From Flammulina velutipes (lineage: Eukaryota > Basidiomycota > Agaricomycetes > Agaricales > Physalacriaceae): 64,000 nucleotides of DNA. This document shows, in pieces, positions 45,140 to 57,511 of the stretch. The position numbers and the translations under genes were made by a program. The DNA is taken from the NCBI GenBank assembly GCA_011800155.1, contig CM022372.1, forward strand, positions 2,728,001 through 2,792,000, written 5' to 3'. The notes below the pieces were generated by a model. That model ran no database searches, had not been told where the DNA came from, and saw only the letters and a list, made by a program, of their open reading frames with translations. The stretch's first letter is position 1. Every line of letters begins with the position of its first letter.

Positions 45140-46530
45140 ATGTCTACCACCACTTGGTACATCTCCTTCTTATGGTTCCTATATATACAAGGATCCATAT
45201 ATGCATTGTATGCTTCCTTCTGATCGTTTGTGATCATTTAGTGACTGATCTTTCTACAGTCCCACCACACCTCCGCCTGGACCATTTGCCTCCGAGTCTC
45301 TTTCAGCGGGCCATGCCCATCATCGCCGTGACATAACATTAACCCTCAACAAAAAACCATACAACGTCGAGCGCCTCTCACAGCATGAACAAGGCTCTTA
45401 TTCCACGACCTACAGATTCATTGACGGATTTCAAGTTGGCAATAAGCGCGTTCCCGCAATCTTAAAACTAGTGTCTGAGGGCAAAGCAGAAAGTGAAGAC
45501 TCCAAAACGAGTCAGGAAATCGGGTTTTTGAAAAGGGTGAGTCTTAGTCTCTCGGAACGGGATATGCAGATGCTTATTTTTTTTCCAAGGACTCGGTTGA
45601 CCTGTACCTATATCATGAATGGAGCAAAGCGAAGGATACGACCAACAGCTACTATCTTGTTAGTATCGTCGTTAGAGACGTCGGCGCACTCGATCCCCCC
45701 TTCAAACCGTTCTACCAATGGTACGACGAAGACAAGACCATGAACGTAGTTGAGAGTCTGCGTAATGTACGAAAGAACATCGAAGAGAGGTTGCGGTGGT
45801 ACAGGGAAGAGCAAAACCTCCTGTACGTCCTCAATATCCCAATTACTCATTTACTCACCTCGTCTGAGCAGTTACAAAGATATAAAACCAGAGAACATAT
45901 ATATTCGAAAAGCGGCCACTCAACCATTGGGAATGAAGCGTGATATCAATAGCAGCGTACAGGTTATGCCCATAGACTGGGGACCCCAAACCAAGTACGC
46001 GGGTGTCGTGGACGTTGCGTCCTTAGCCAAAGACACGAAGTCGTTGACGCTTCTGAGGCATGTAGCATCTGTACGCAGATTGCTCCAAGAGAAGTTCAGT
46101 GTTGAGGCATTGTATGATGACCTAAAGTGGCACGGCCTTGCTCTCAGGAAGTGAGTTTCAAGCTGACGAACATCTCCGTAGATAGCTGATATTCATTTTT
46201 CAGACAAGACATCGTCCAAAAGAAGGTCAATGACAAGACTTACGACCTTCTACCTCTTATTGAGGAGCACACATCGGACAGCGTACACACTTATGCGATT
46301 ATTGGGGGGTTTGAGAACGAGAAGGCTCTCATGAGAGTCACCAGCTCCCCTGATAAAAGTGTGGTGAACGCCATGATAGAGCGGATGAGAAAGGTGCGCA
46401 CATTCGATGGTCAAGGCCATGATATATCAACTGAAATGTGAACCATCAGGAAGGGACACTGCTGGACAGTCAGTTCAAGAGTGACGAAGCGTGCATTATC
46501 TATATAGATCCGAAGCGCGACCAGGAATGA
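45140..46530 (+). pseudogene. Secreted protein-kinase-like gene, copy 3, with lost splice acceptor
   Basis: Exons are 45140-45207, 45260-45536, 45590-45822, 45878-46150, 46204-46393, 46450-46530; 1122 nt in frame if the third intron is removed at the ancestral site. That site reads ACAA|A where copy 2 has ACAG|T and copy 1 ACAG|C, so the AG is lost (45876-45877). The next AG, two bases on, would shift frame and stop shortly after. Otherwise it keeps the signal peptide, PAILKLV, DIKPEN and IDWGP. It may be a young pseudogene. Confidence 0.65.
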
Positions 46531-48185
46531 AATCTCCTCTCGGAGCACCTCGAAAAAACCACCTCTCAGCACACGTCCGCGCTAGATTGTGATGGCGAAG
46601 TTGGGGAGGAGGAGGTTATTTTAGCGCACTTTTAATCCTAGTAAGCACTGTCAGGTAAATGTCACTGCTATTGCTGTTAAACCCAGTAAGAAATTTGGCT
46701 GAAAGAAAAGTAATTCCTCGAGAAAAGAAGACTTGAAGATGAGCATTCGGCCTTTTCCACATCCACGGAGCCTGGTTAGTCGAGTTCGCGGCCCGCCGTC
46801 CATGGACAAGGTACGGCCTATGCGTGACATGGAAGAGAGAAGAATGAAGAAGACGAGGTCAACGAGGTCAGCAAGTGACCAGTAAGACGTTAAGGACAAC
46901 ACCATTTGCGCTGATCGTCGAATCACATCAACAGGATTCAACGCGCTCTCGGTCTAACAACCTCTGGGTTGGGAGCAAATGACGACAGAAATGGGATGTA
47001 CAATGAGTGAAATAGAAGACGTTGGCTGGGGACCCGCCGTGAGCGACAGACTAGGCAGGCTTTGAAGGGGGGATTTCTGACGACCGATGGCAAGCGTCAG
47101 GGACCTGAAGACAAGTTGGAGAGTAGGTGAGAAGTTTTCGAGGTGTCGGGGCGGTGATGTGCGCTCCTTCGGGCGCGCGTAGTAGCTTGCTATGTGTTCG
47201 GAGATGAAAGTTGTGGAACGTGAGGTGTCGCAACCGTGATTTTTATCGATATAAGACACAGCATGTCTAAAGGTCTGCGAGACACGAAATCGTGCCGTCG
47301 TTTGGTTTGAGCATGTAGAATAACAGCCGATTAATCAGGTTGACTGCATAATAGCAGAAGGGTAGACTATCGGCTCGACTGTCAATGGAATGGGTAAAAT
47401 AGTAAATTGATTCATTCAAAGGACGCACCTTAGGCCCAGGCAGATGTCGCTATTAATATGGTTGCACCGCCTTATTCTATCCAGATTCATGGTTCACCTT
47501 GGCAGCGAGCAAACGACGCGATCCATCATGAGGGTAGACGGCAAGAGTTTGTCTTGGTTTGTAGGTGCTTGTAGGCGGTTACTTCTAGCAAGCAAGCCCA
47601 ACGGAGCAAATTTCGGTCCGATTCTTCCGATATTTATAGCCGACGCCACTCAGGCATGTGGCTGTGCCTTTCACCATGATCAATCTGCTCCATCTTCAAA
47701 CGATCTCTTGGAATTCTGACTTGCGACTACATTAAGCTGCACATGTTGGAATGTAAGGCTTGGCAAGTCCTACGGGTAAACGGTCGCACACTTTTAATCA
47801 CCTGGTACGACTCCAGATAGCTCACGGTGTTCATCTAAAATGACTTACCGTAAAACAGGTTAACTACCACTGTCAATTTGAGGATGATGCTGTGTTCGTA
47901 TTACCCGTTGTCTATCTTCATTCTCTCCTCAGCTGAATCGAAGACTACAGGTCGGGGAATTCGCTCGCCCCAGTTCGCTAGAACCTGGTATGACGTTAAG
48001 CAGCCGGTAAGTCGGACTCAATTGGGACTCTGAGATCTCTCTCGGAAGTAGTACTTGAGGCCTGAGGACAGGAACTCTGGGCGAACGTTATCGTATCGTT
48101 ACTGTACAAGGGGCGTACCACGCGTACGCAAGACGGCCATCCGGCCACTATAAAGAACGAACATCTTCGTTCTCTTGCCCGCACA
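46531..48185. other. Intergenic; right part is the esterase-2 upstream duplication
   Basis: 46730-46960 duplicates the flank of kinase-like copy 2. 47600-48185 is similar, in inverted orientation, to 25910-25341 upstream of esterase 1, including the TATA element CCGGCCACTATAAAG ending at 48155. No gene is supported in between. Confidence 0.5.
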
Positions 48186-50438
48186 ATGTACTTTCAGCTC
48201 CTCGTAGCCCATGCTGTCATCACCCTTGTCACTGCAGCCAGCATTTCGGCTCGTGGAGGTCCCAGAGTTCGCTTGGACCACGGTATCTTCACTGGCGTAC
48301 AAAGCGGGAAAGTATCCAAATTCCTCGGGATACCGTTCGCAAAATCGACGTGAGCGTCCTTCTATCTACTGCGATGGTGTTTGGTGTCTAACCATCCTAA
48401 TTAGTGCCGGCGAGTCTCGACTCCAGCTGCCCGAGCCTGTTGATGCGTACTCTGGGTTCTACGACGCGACGACGTTCGGCCCATCATGTGTCCCAATGAC
48501 TTCAGAAGGCCCACCGATCAGCAGCCTTCCACCGGAGACCTTAGCGTTCCTACTTCAGGTCGCTGCGTTCAGCACGGATAACCCAACCTCGGAGGACTGT
48601 GAGTTGTGAGTTACTTTGGTATGAGCCTGAGACTGACATCCTGTCTTTGTCAGGTCTGACTGTCAACATCGTCAAACCTGCGTCCGTAAAGGTGGGAACA
48701 AAGCTCCCCGTTGTTGTGGTATGATGTTCATTTCGATTGGTGTTTAACTGGTACTGATACTGGGCTGTCATCAGTGGATTCATGGAGGTGAGATATGATA
48801 GTATGAGTAATTGACACCTTGCTGGACGATGTTCTAGGGAGCTTTCAGACTGGAGGAACTGCAGGGTGAGTCGCTATAAATGAGTGTGGTTCTATACCCA
48901 TACCAATGTGCATTAGGTATGATGGTTCAAGTATTGTATCGCGCTCCCTCGAGCTTCAGCAGCCGGTGATCTACGTGTCCTTGAACTACCGCCTTAACGG
49001 TATGTACCATGCAACAGTTCTATGCCGTCAGGTGGCTGACACAGCCCTCGTAGGCTTCGGATTCCTAGCTAGCAAAGAGGTCAAGGAGGCTGGCTTGGGT
49101 AACCTCGGATTGAGGGACCGTACGTTCACAAATAACTGGGAGCGGTATTACACCATCTCATTGATCCTATAGAACGTTTAGCTTTCAAATGGGTGCAAAA
49201 GTACATTTCTGCCTTTGGTGGAGATCCCGCCAAAGTGACACTGTGCAGTCCAATTTCTTATGTCTTCTGCTGGGTACTTATGGTTGTATCTAGCTGGGGT
49301 GGATCCGCAGGCGCCATATCCATCTCCTCCCATATGGTTGCCAACGATGGGGATACTGAGGGTCTATTCCGAGCAGCTTTCGCCCAATCGGGTTCTGTTC
49401 TTCCTGTCGGTGGTATCGAGAATGGGCAAGAAGGTACTGTCTCTGACGGATAGTACATATGATTATGCTAACATATCTCACTTAGTCTACGATGGTATCG
49501 TCAACAGGACGGGCTGCACCGGCGCCGAAGACACTCTCGCTTGTCTGAGGACCGTCGATTTTGATACTTTAAAAGCGGCGTTCAACATATCCGCAGAATT
49601 TGTATGGCTACCGCGGACTGATGGCTCATTCTTCAGCGACTTCCCTCAGCACCTCGTATCACAAGGGAAAGTAGCGAATATCCCGCTCATTACCAGTGTG
49701 TTGCTCTCATTCCTATCTGCGTAGTAGTATTCTGACCGTGTCTGCGTAGGCAACTGTGATGATGAGGGTACAGTGTTTGCCATAGGCCAGAATATCAGGT
49801 TAGTAGTTTTTCATTCGTATCCTTGACCTAGTTGAAGTCTATCCCAGTACCGATGCTGAGTTCAAGGCACTCGTCCAATTGGCCTGGCTTCCTACCACCC
49901 CCGAAGAGGACATCAATAGGCTTCTGGATCTATATCCGGCTGATCCAGCCCAAGGTTCTCCGTTTGACACTGGCTCCGCCAACGCTATAACGCCACAATA
50001 CAAACGCGCTTCGTCTTTCCTAGGAGATGCCATCTTTCAAGCTCCCCGGCGATTCTTTTTGCATGAGCGAGCTGGAAAGCAAGATATATATACCTACCGT
50101 ATGTCCACTCCAGTGTACTTTATGTGTGTGGTGATTGATGGCTTGAACTTGCAGTCTATAAGCGCCAGAAACGTCTTCCTGTGCTGGGTGCGTTCCATGG
50201 TTCGGATATCGTCAATGTGTACGGCGGTGGTGACTTGACTGAGTATCTCATTCGCTTTGTCGCCACCCTGGACCCTAACGGGAACACTGGGATCTCCTGG
50301 CCCAAATATACGCCCGAGTCGCACGACATGTTATTGTTCAGTGACAATGCATCTACCCCGTTGAGCCTCACGCAGGATACTTACCGCGAGGAGGCTATGG
50401 ACTTTACTTCACAGGTATTCTTCGACCACCCATTTTGA
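48186..50438 (+). CDS. Secreted carboxylesterase (type B), copy 2, with GGSAG elbow
   Basis: Join 48186-48349, 48405-48598, 48654-48718, 48775-48787, 48838-48865, 48917-48999, 49054-49119, 49173-49242, 49294-49433, 49486-49695, 49750-49798, 49848-50098, 50155-50438; 1617 nt, 538 residues. It has a signal peptide (YFQLLVAHAVITLVTAAS). The nucleophile elbow is VTLWGGSAG, so the Glu next to Ser, nearly invariant in the family and present in copy 1, is Gly; the G-x-S-x-G pattern is kept. The His is in GAFHGSD. Exons of 13 and 28 nt encode the WIHGGS oxyanion region. It is probably an extracellular esterase with altered activity, or neofunctionalised. Confidence 0.88.
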
Positions 50439-51385
50439 TGTTATTATCTACTACGTATAACGCGCTCGTTGAAGCATGCAATTGGACAGCACGGTTTATC
50501 TAAAAACGGTGATCGCTTGAATGTGCAGAGAATTAGCGAAATGGATTATATTCCTCGCCAGGTTCACAGCAGGTTTCGTACGGAATACAACGAGCAAGGT
50601 AAAGCCGGAGGGTGCCAAACCGTCTATACGAGTCTACAGGTTTGGTGCCGTGGTAAGCTTTTGTGAGTGAGAGATAGACGAAGACAAATTTACCGTTCAA
50701 TTTCTGCCATCTGTTTAGTCGAGGAGAGAGGCAAAGAGAATCGAAAGCAAGGGAGATGGTCAAGAGATGGTGGTAAGAAACAAAGAGTGTTGTGTGGCGC
50801 TGTTTGATCCGGCCCACTCTTTCCTTCCTGCCATCATCTGTCCGTTGGGAAATCGGTCTCTCTCTGTTCGAATGGCTTGCGCGTCGAGTCTTCATCCGTG
50901 CGTAACAATCTAATTGTATTTGGAAGTCGAGCCCATACGCATAATCCAGGTGTCTCTTCAAGTCAAGCTGTCTGCTTCGTTATAAAGCAAACCTTAGCGC
51001 GCTAACTTACTGAGCTGCTACGCCACCAGAGCACCATTTTGAGCAAAAGCTAGTGCGTAGCTCATGTTCTCCATAAACACTGCCTTTAGTGACCATTCCG
51101 ACATAGGATACGTTCATTGTGCGCCAACAATCTCCGCGGCCGCCTCGTCATGTCCCTACATCCCATGGCCATCTCTGCTCAACGCCAATGACAAGTATGC
51201 GCTCCCGTTGTGATCCTTAGTCGGAATATTCGAGCTCGCGGTTCTGGATAATTTCTCCCAACGTTGATCGAACCGACGTCGAGGCGGCCAATCGGTGTAT
51301 CAACGCTGCCAGCTTTCTACATCTACCATCGAGGCAAACACGAATCGTACATTCATCGAATGTAATCAACATTTTTCTTGTACCA
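50439..51385. other. Intergenic
   Basis: No supported gene. The segment around 50785 (TGTTGTGTGGCGCTGTTTG) recurs near 41390 and 57025. Confidence 0.4.
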
Positions 51386-52113
51386 TCATGCCTTTCGCGC
51401 CATGGCTTCCAGCACCAGCTTCCTCACTCCTCCCTCCCAATCGTCCCAACACACGCTCAAGACAACCGTATCTCTGCCAACCAATGATCCTTTCGGGTCT
51501 CCTTCGCGTAACGGCTTGCCATTACCACCCTTCGCATCCTCAGGAGGCAGGACCCTATGCCAGCGCAAAATCCCCTCTTGCTGGAAACCCATCCTCTTCG
51601 CAGTTTGCACGCTCTTCGTGTTCACCGAGGTCGCATGCCACGCGACCCGCCGCATTCCGAGCCCTCCATTGACGGGAAGCTCTAACGCGTACTGCAGGAG
51701 CAAGCCTATCGCATTGCTGGTGACATGTGTGCGATGGAACGCCGGGAGGATAACGAGATATATTTCAGTGTTCAAGTTGACGAATGAAGTGCCTAGGTAT
51801 CCGATGATGCCTGCGAAGCTAGATTCCGAGCGCGTCTTGTCGTATACCGCGAAGAGGCATCCCTCGTCTGGGTGTGTTTCGATTCGCGGTATCCAGAAGG
51901 AAGTTTTAAAGTGCTCTTCATCTTTGAAGGGCCCGAGAGGTAGCAGGTCGTACAGGCTATCTGGCGGCTTGGCGTCGAGCAGGAGGCGTAGGTGTATTGA
52001 GAGCTGGATAGGAGTTCAGCTGGATGTAAAAGTCAGGCAGTAGACTCACGTCGAAGGGAATGAGCTTGACGCGTTCACTCTCTAGATCGATGTGGAAGGG
52101 GGATGTAGACATT
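51386..52113 (-). CDS. GNAT N-acetyltransferase (RimJ/RimL-like)
   Basis: Complement join 52113-52051 and 52003-51386; 226 residues. The N-terminal strand is ESERVKLIPFD. The acetyl-CoA site region is IYLVILPAFHRTHVTSNAIG, followed by the signature RRVAWHATSVNTKSVQTAKRMGF and a QQEGILRWHRVLPP strand, the pattern of RimJ/RimL acetyltransferases acting on N-termini or small amines. It is probably cytosolic. The target is unknown. A pseudogene copy lies at 43998-44640. Confidence 0.85.
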
Positions 52114-52538
52114 GTACTCGCACACTGCCTGTTCAATGTCGAGTTTTCAAACAGTTAAATTGCGTGATTCGTCACACGGACGTTCCATCCGCAGTGCCCA
52201 CTCAGCGATCTCTGACTGTTTGGGTTCATTATCTAGCTGGCTTTGTAAGACGATTGTAGATTACAAAGCTGGATCGACTCGTGGCGCAATAATTGTGAGG
52301 CGCGAGATTGAAGGGTGACAAAATTAACTACATAGGTGAACGGCCTCTGCGAGTATAGGGATCGTAGAGAGTCCATGAGCAGATTCTTGCATGATCTACG
52401 ATGGTGTACAAAAAAGGCAGTATTCTAGCCCATAGTGTGGCGCACATCAGAGTCACGATGTAAGTCTAAGAAGTTCTCCGGTATCATGCTACGATGGCTC
52501 ATCAATCATCAGGATATTGTTGTCTGAAATGGAGGTAC
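52114..52538. other. Intergenic
   Basis: No supported gene. It contains GTGTGGCGCAC at about 52435. Confidence 0.35.
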
Positions 52539-55367
52539 TCACTCTAGACTACCATGGGGCCAATTCCCTGGCAAGAATGGTTGCGTCGCGAGATAATCAA
52601 TCGACGGTAACCCTGGAAATTGGATCGCAGAGCCGTCAAATACGGACTGTGATGTCGATGGAGTAAATGCACTGTTAAATGAGTCTCCCTCTTCGTGTGT
52701 GGTCGGAAAAGAGTAGAAATCGAGCACCTCCGAGGAGATTTCAGGATTGAGGGGAGTACCAGAAATGTGCGTGTCCTGTGAGAGTGTAGGGGGCTCTTGT
52801 TCGCGCATGTTGTTCTGGTATGGTTCGCTCGTCAGATGCGACAAGATATCCCTATAATCGAGAACGATGAGTTATGTGAATTCCGCGGCGCAGAATGTGT
52901 ACGATCGGGTTGCTCACCAAAAGGCGCCGGCCGGGGGTATGCTGGAGAGTAGTTAGTGTTGCTTGAGGAGAAAGAGAAAACTCTGCACCTTCCCTCCATA
53001 CTCTTCAACATTTCGAGGGCTGTGAGTACATGCTTCATGTCCATGTCACTTGGTTTCGATCTTCTCCCATAAATGATAAGAAGGAGGGTAAGCGTGACAG
53101 CGCCAACTATCGACTACCAATAGGTTTAGCTCAACACAAAGAGATAAGAAAGGGGGAGAAGCGTACTACGGATGGTAGGATCTTGATGTAACCAACCTTT
53201 TTCAAATCAGCGACGACCTCGAGACATGCATACGCGGCCTCTGTACAAGTGGTCGTACTCTTCGATTGTGTAAGTTTTGTCGGGTCCTCGAGTAGACTGA
53301 CTATGTACGGGCGATGGGCCAGTATACGGATATAGTTCAAGACCATATGAAGGAAACCCGATTGTATAAGGAATGTGTAGTTCGTTTCGTCGGGGTTCCA
53401 TTTCACTGAAGACAGGTGAGCCTCATGATATTGATCGAAGCGGAATGCGCACAATGGGAAGGGGTTTCCTGGGACCATTGCTCGAATGCTGCATCGAAGC
53501 TGGAGAGAATCTCCTGTTCTGAGGGTCGGCGGTACCCACTGAATATCATGGATTTTCGACTTGAATACTTCAAGTCCGTTAGTGGTCATATCCGAGTATG
53601 AATGAAGTACGCACGACAAAGCGCTTGACATATGCTGCGATCTCCAGGAGCTTGAGGAGACAGATGAAGTACGACAGTTTCGAGGGTTTGTCTGTAGGTT
53701 GAACAAAGTTCTGTTCAGGATCTTCGTGGTCCCAGAACTCATCGTCGCAGTCAATCGGATAGTCGACATCGATGCTTGATAAGACATCAGCGAATTTGCA
53801 TCGTGGAGGTGTAAACGGTAATCACTCTTCATATCTCATGGACACTGGACGACCATATCGACATGCCAGCGAAACGTCGAGAGAATACAGGACCCTGATA
53901 TGCCGTGAAGAGTTGTCTTCATGATATAAAAATAATGCATACCAAAAGGCTCGTTTCCATAGCTCGTCCTGACTATTCGGTGGACAACTTCTGCGTATGT
54001 GCGCGCCCATATCCTGTGCACGACGAAAGGCATACCCGAGTTGGGTCCACACAGTCTCCCAGCGACCGACGGCTTGGAGATACGACGCCGAGAGCTATTT
54101 CGATGTTCATGGGAGTCGACATGATAGGCAAACAGTGACTAACCGCGTGTACTTGAAGTTCGTAGAGTGATATAAGATCTTGGCCTTCGAAGCCATTTCG
54201 GGTGCCAGTGGATATGGCTTGGTAAAGCCATTTCCATCCCGCTTCGCCGTTGCCTTCGACGTATACTCGTTCGTCGTGGGAGTAGCGCGAGCCATGAGCG
54301 CACACCAGAAGGAGGGTTGCCCCGAACTGTCTGTCGTATAAGTGGGCAAGCTTCTCTATTTCCTTTTCGAACGTAGGACGATGCAATAGAGGTAAGCATT
54401 CGTTCTGGTGTCGAAAATACAAGTCGACGAGAGAGATCATCAGATCGTCTGGTGGATACTCGTACTCGATCGGAGTGTGAAGAGGAAAGGCGGACCACTA
54501 TTGGTATATTCAGCCTGTCGCCGATTCATCCTTTTAGCGACTCACTGGTAGGAAGTTCCAAAATTCTTCGCGTTTCTTGATTTGCATGGTGGATGAGTAC
54601 CGCTCTCCTAAATATCGAGCCCTGGCCTCTATGACCATTGGAACAAGATGAAGTCCACTACGGGAGCAAGATCAGATAATTATTAGATACCGTAAAGCAT
54701 AATATACCTTGACTTGCCAAAAAAGCGGTTACCGGGGGGTATAGCCAGAACATGGTTGACCTGGCGGTTGATCTGACCCACAGGATCGTCGAACTGACTT
54801 CGTTGGGGATCAGGCAGCACATGCTCTTCTTCGATTGTTATCTCATGCTCGAAATCCACATCCGGTAGAATCTAAGTATCGTACATGAGCACGAGATTCC
54901 ACGATGAGCTGAATAGATCCTAACCTTTTTGAAAAGGGCTTCAAGCTTCTCCACGCGGCTTTCAAGTTTTTGAACGTAGCTATAAATGCAACGTCGTGTT
55001 CATACTAGGGTTTGTGCATCGGAGAGGAATGATTCGTACCCTCTAGCGGTCCCGAAACTCTGTTTGGCCATCAATATATATGAACATTTTATTACAGATG
55101 GTTACGCACATTCAAAGCTTCGACGTGTTTACATTGCACGTTGTAGGCGATACAGTTCGAGCAGCGTTTCCCGGGCATTTCATCGCTATTGCCTGTGAGG
55201 ATTAGTGCAGAGTTGGCGGTAAGGGCCTCGAAGCTTACATTTGACTATGAGAGTGTCAGCATTGGCAACTCAAACGGCGCTGACATACCTTTTTTGTGTT
55301 TGCAGTTATCGCAGGCACGAGGCAACCGCCTTCTCTTGTTTGAAGATCCTGCATGACGGGTGTTCAT
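52539..55367 (-). CDS. Zn2Cys6 transcription factor with fungal_trans domain
   Basis: The start is 55367; early exons are 55367-55289, a 6-nt exon 55239-55244, and 55192-55110, followed by further exons to the stop at 52539. The cluster reads C-x2-C-x6-C-x9-C-x2-C-x6-C (ACDNCKHKK..., MPGKRCSNCIAYNVQC) after splicing. The linker and dimerisation coil are GTARGYVQKLESRVEKLEALF. The middle-homology region includes LVDLYFRHQNECLPLLHRPTF, FGATLLLVCAHGSRYS and LWKRAFWMHYFYI. It is a nuclear regulator; being the only complete pathway-type regulator among the P450, epoxide hydrolase and esterase genes, it is a candidate controller (inference). Exact internal exon edges were not all fixed. Confidence 0.85.
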
Positions 55368-57511
55368 GCTCGTCTGAGGGAAAGAATGAGTGGTAAGTGG
55401 GATTATAAATGCAGTGTCTCAAAGCCTGAGGCCCGAGTCTTGCTCGAATCATTACAAACATGCCGACAGGGTGACGGCTGGTGACGGTTCATAGAGTCTG
55501 ACTCGGAGACAAAGTTTGCGATCCAGGGCTGCAAATCTTCCGATCAACTGGTTCCGAATCGAGAGTCAGGGCTTGGCGTAGTAATCGAAAGGCTTTGGGC
55601 GTTCTGACCGTTCTCACCGCGCGTTATGTTTTATATGACTATCGCATACAGATAGCACTAAGTACTCCTTGATATTTTACTATCGTATGGGTCGAATTCA
55701 TGAAGTCAGCCGTGAAACACACGATCACGTGATAAACGGTTAGCATCCCGGCCTCCTGGATCGTTGTAGGTGCTGTCAATTTACTGTTGGACTAAGCCTA
55801 AGATGGAGAACTTTTGAAGAGCTGTACCTCGTAGCTTAATTCCGACCTCCAGCACTGCACTTTTCTCGTTGTCCCTTGCCTCACATCCCCCGTGTTCCCC
55901 TTGGTTCTCCGGTGACCGTTCAGTACATCGTCGTTTGTTGTGCTTAGGATTCGCATATTGAGATACTTTGCTGCAGTTAGACTGGAGTGAACGATGCCGA
56001 TTTGGGTCCTCGCACCTTCGAGTTCTTCTTTCACGAGTTTTACTCATCTTCGAAGTAACCCCGAATATCATGAAACAGATGAGCTGCTTTCTAGGGATAT
56101 ATACATCAAGTATATACCTACTCCGTCCCGTAAGTACGTCAAACTTCTCTGAGATTGGTACGAAAGAGGACGGGCCCACATCTAGTATAATGGGGGACTC
56201 TTTCCCGAGTACGCTGCCACAGTGCCAAACACTGGGAAAATGAACTGTGATGCGGAGAGTTGCTTCGATTTGATGCTCCGCTTGTGCTTAGTGTAGACAT
56301 GCTGGAAACGAAAGCTCTTGCTGAGAGAAGTTTGCCCCACCCTATCCAGTGTTCACTAATGAAACGATGGAATTGATGAAGGTATTACTGAGCGAGAAGA
56401 ACGAAGAGAGCGACAAGGCCTGCTAGAAGTAACGCCAGTACGCTGGGTAGAGCGAGGACAACCCTCTTGCGGGGATATACTGGTACCTGAAGGAACTAGA
56501 GGTTCGGTGTGAGGTCATGGACCAGACGGCATTTCGAAGGCAGACATATCGTTGCCGTCGGTGAAGATGTTATTGATAAACGCACGCTACAGGGTGACTA
56601 CTATCTCTAGTCCAAAGAGAGGTCAATCTAATGGCGAAGTTGTCGTCGTGTCGAAGAGGGACCGAGACGCGAAGGAAGTGCACATGATCAGACGGATGTG
56701 GGGGATATTCGTTGCGCTAGAGAACGGTACAAAGGCGAATACCACGAGCCAATCCAAATCAACATCAAGCGTCGATGACCGTGGCATTAGTGAAAACTTC
56801 GCATTCGTCCAGGTCTTCTGTCCAAACGAGAATGTTGAGATCAAGGCTCTCATAGATAGATCCTCTGGTTATCATTCTTTCTATTTAGCACCCTCTCGGC
56901 CCAAGGGAAAGAGAAAAATCAAAGAACAAGCGCACCGAGGATCGACGTACCATTTGGTTGCACTACTTGACGCTTTGACACAGAGCATTGCGACGTAGTT
57001 GGAGGTGATGGTAAGGTACAAGACATGTTGTGTGGCGTTGTTTGTTTGGCCCATTGACAACTCTTCCCATCACCATCTCAAACCAAGCACAGGCTCTCTG
57101 CTATCTCCTGTATCACACGAATGAACTCGCGTCGGCTGCTGGGAAAACATGTGGCGACTTGTCTTGGCCTCCATAATTGATCACCTTGTCGACTTAGTGA
57201 CTGCGCCACATTTTGGAAATGCTTACATCTTCAGCGTCAAGTCTTCTTAGCCTCCAGAGCTCACCAATGTACTGATATCTTCTAGCATATTCTTGGCCGA
57301 CTGTAAAGCTTGCGAAATGATGGCGCAGGAGAATACAGGAAGTGATTGAATGGCTGCCGTCATTGTAATCACCCGTTATCTACCACCCAAGCAAAGATCC
57401 TGTGGCAGCTGACCGCGGTACCGAAGCTCGAATTCTGATTGTCTTAGACTCTCATACTACCAATCAGTGCAAGCCGCACTCAGGTCCCATCTCTCTACTA
57501 TTCACACTCAG
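55368..57511. other. Long intergenic region; possible transmembrane tail on minus strand
   Basis: A minus-strand frame ending at about 56392 encodes RKRVVLALPSVLALLLAG..., a basic-flanked hydrophobic helix followed by a stop, as in a C-terminal membrane anchor. Upstream exons could not be joined. The plus-strand ORF at 56552-56998 overlaps this and has no family features. Around 57025 the TGTTGTGTGGCGTTGTTTG motif occurs. Confidence 0.3.

Noticed and set aside
55781..56179. 132-codon minus-strand ORF
   Set aside because: Composition and lack of any motif suggest chance; no support from neighbours.
56552..56998. 148-codon plus-strand ORF
   Set aside because: No homologous features, no promoter or splice logic, and it lies opposite a possible minus-strand membrane tail.
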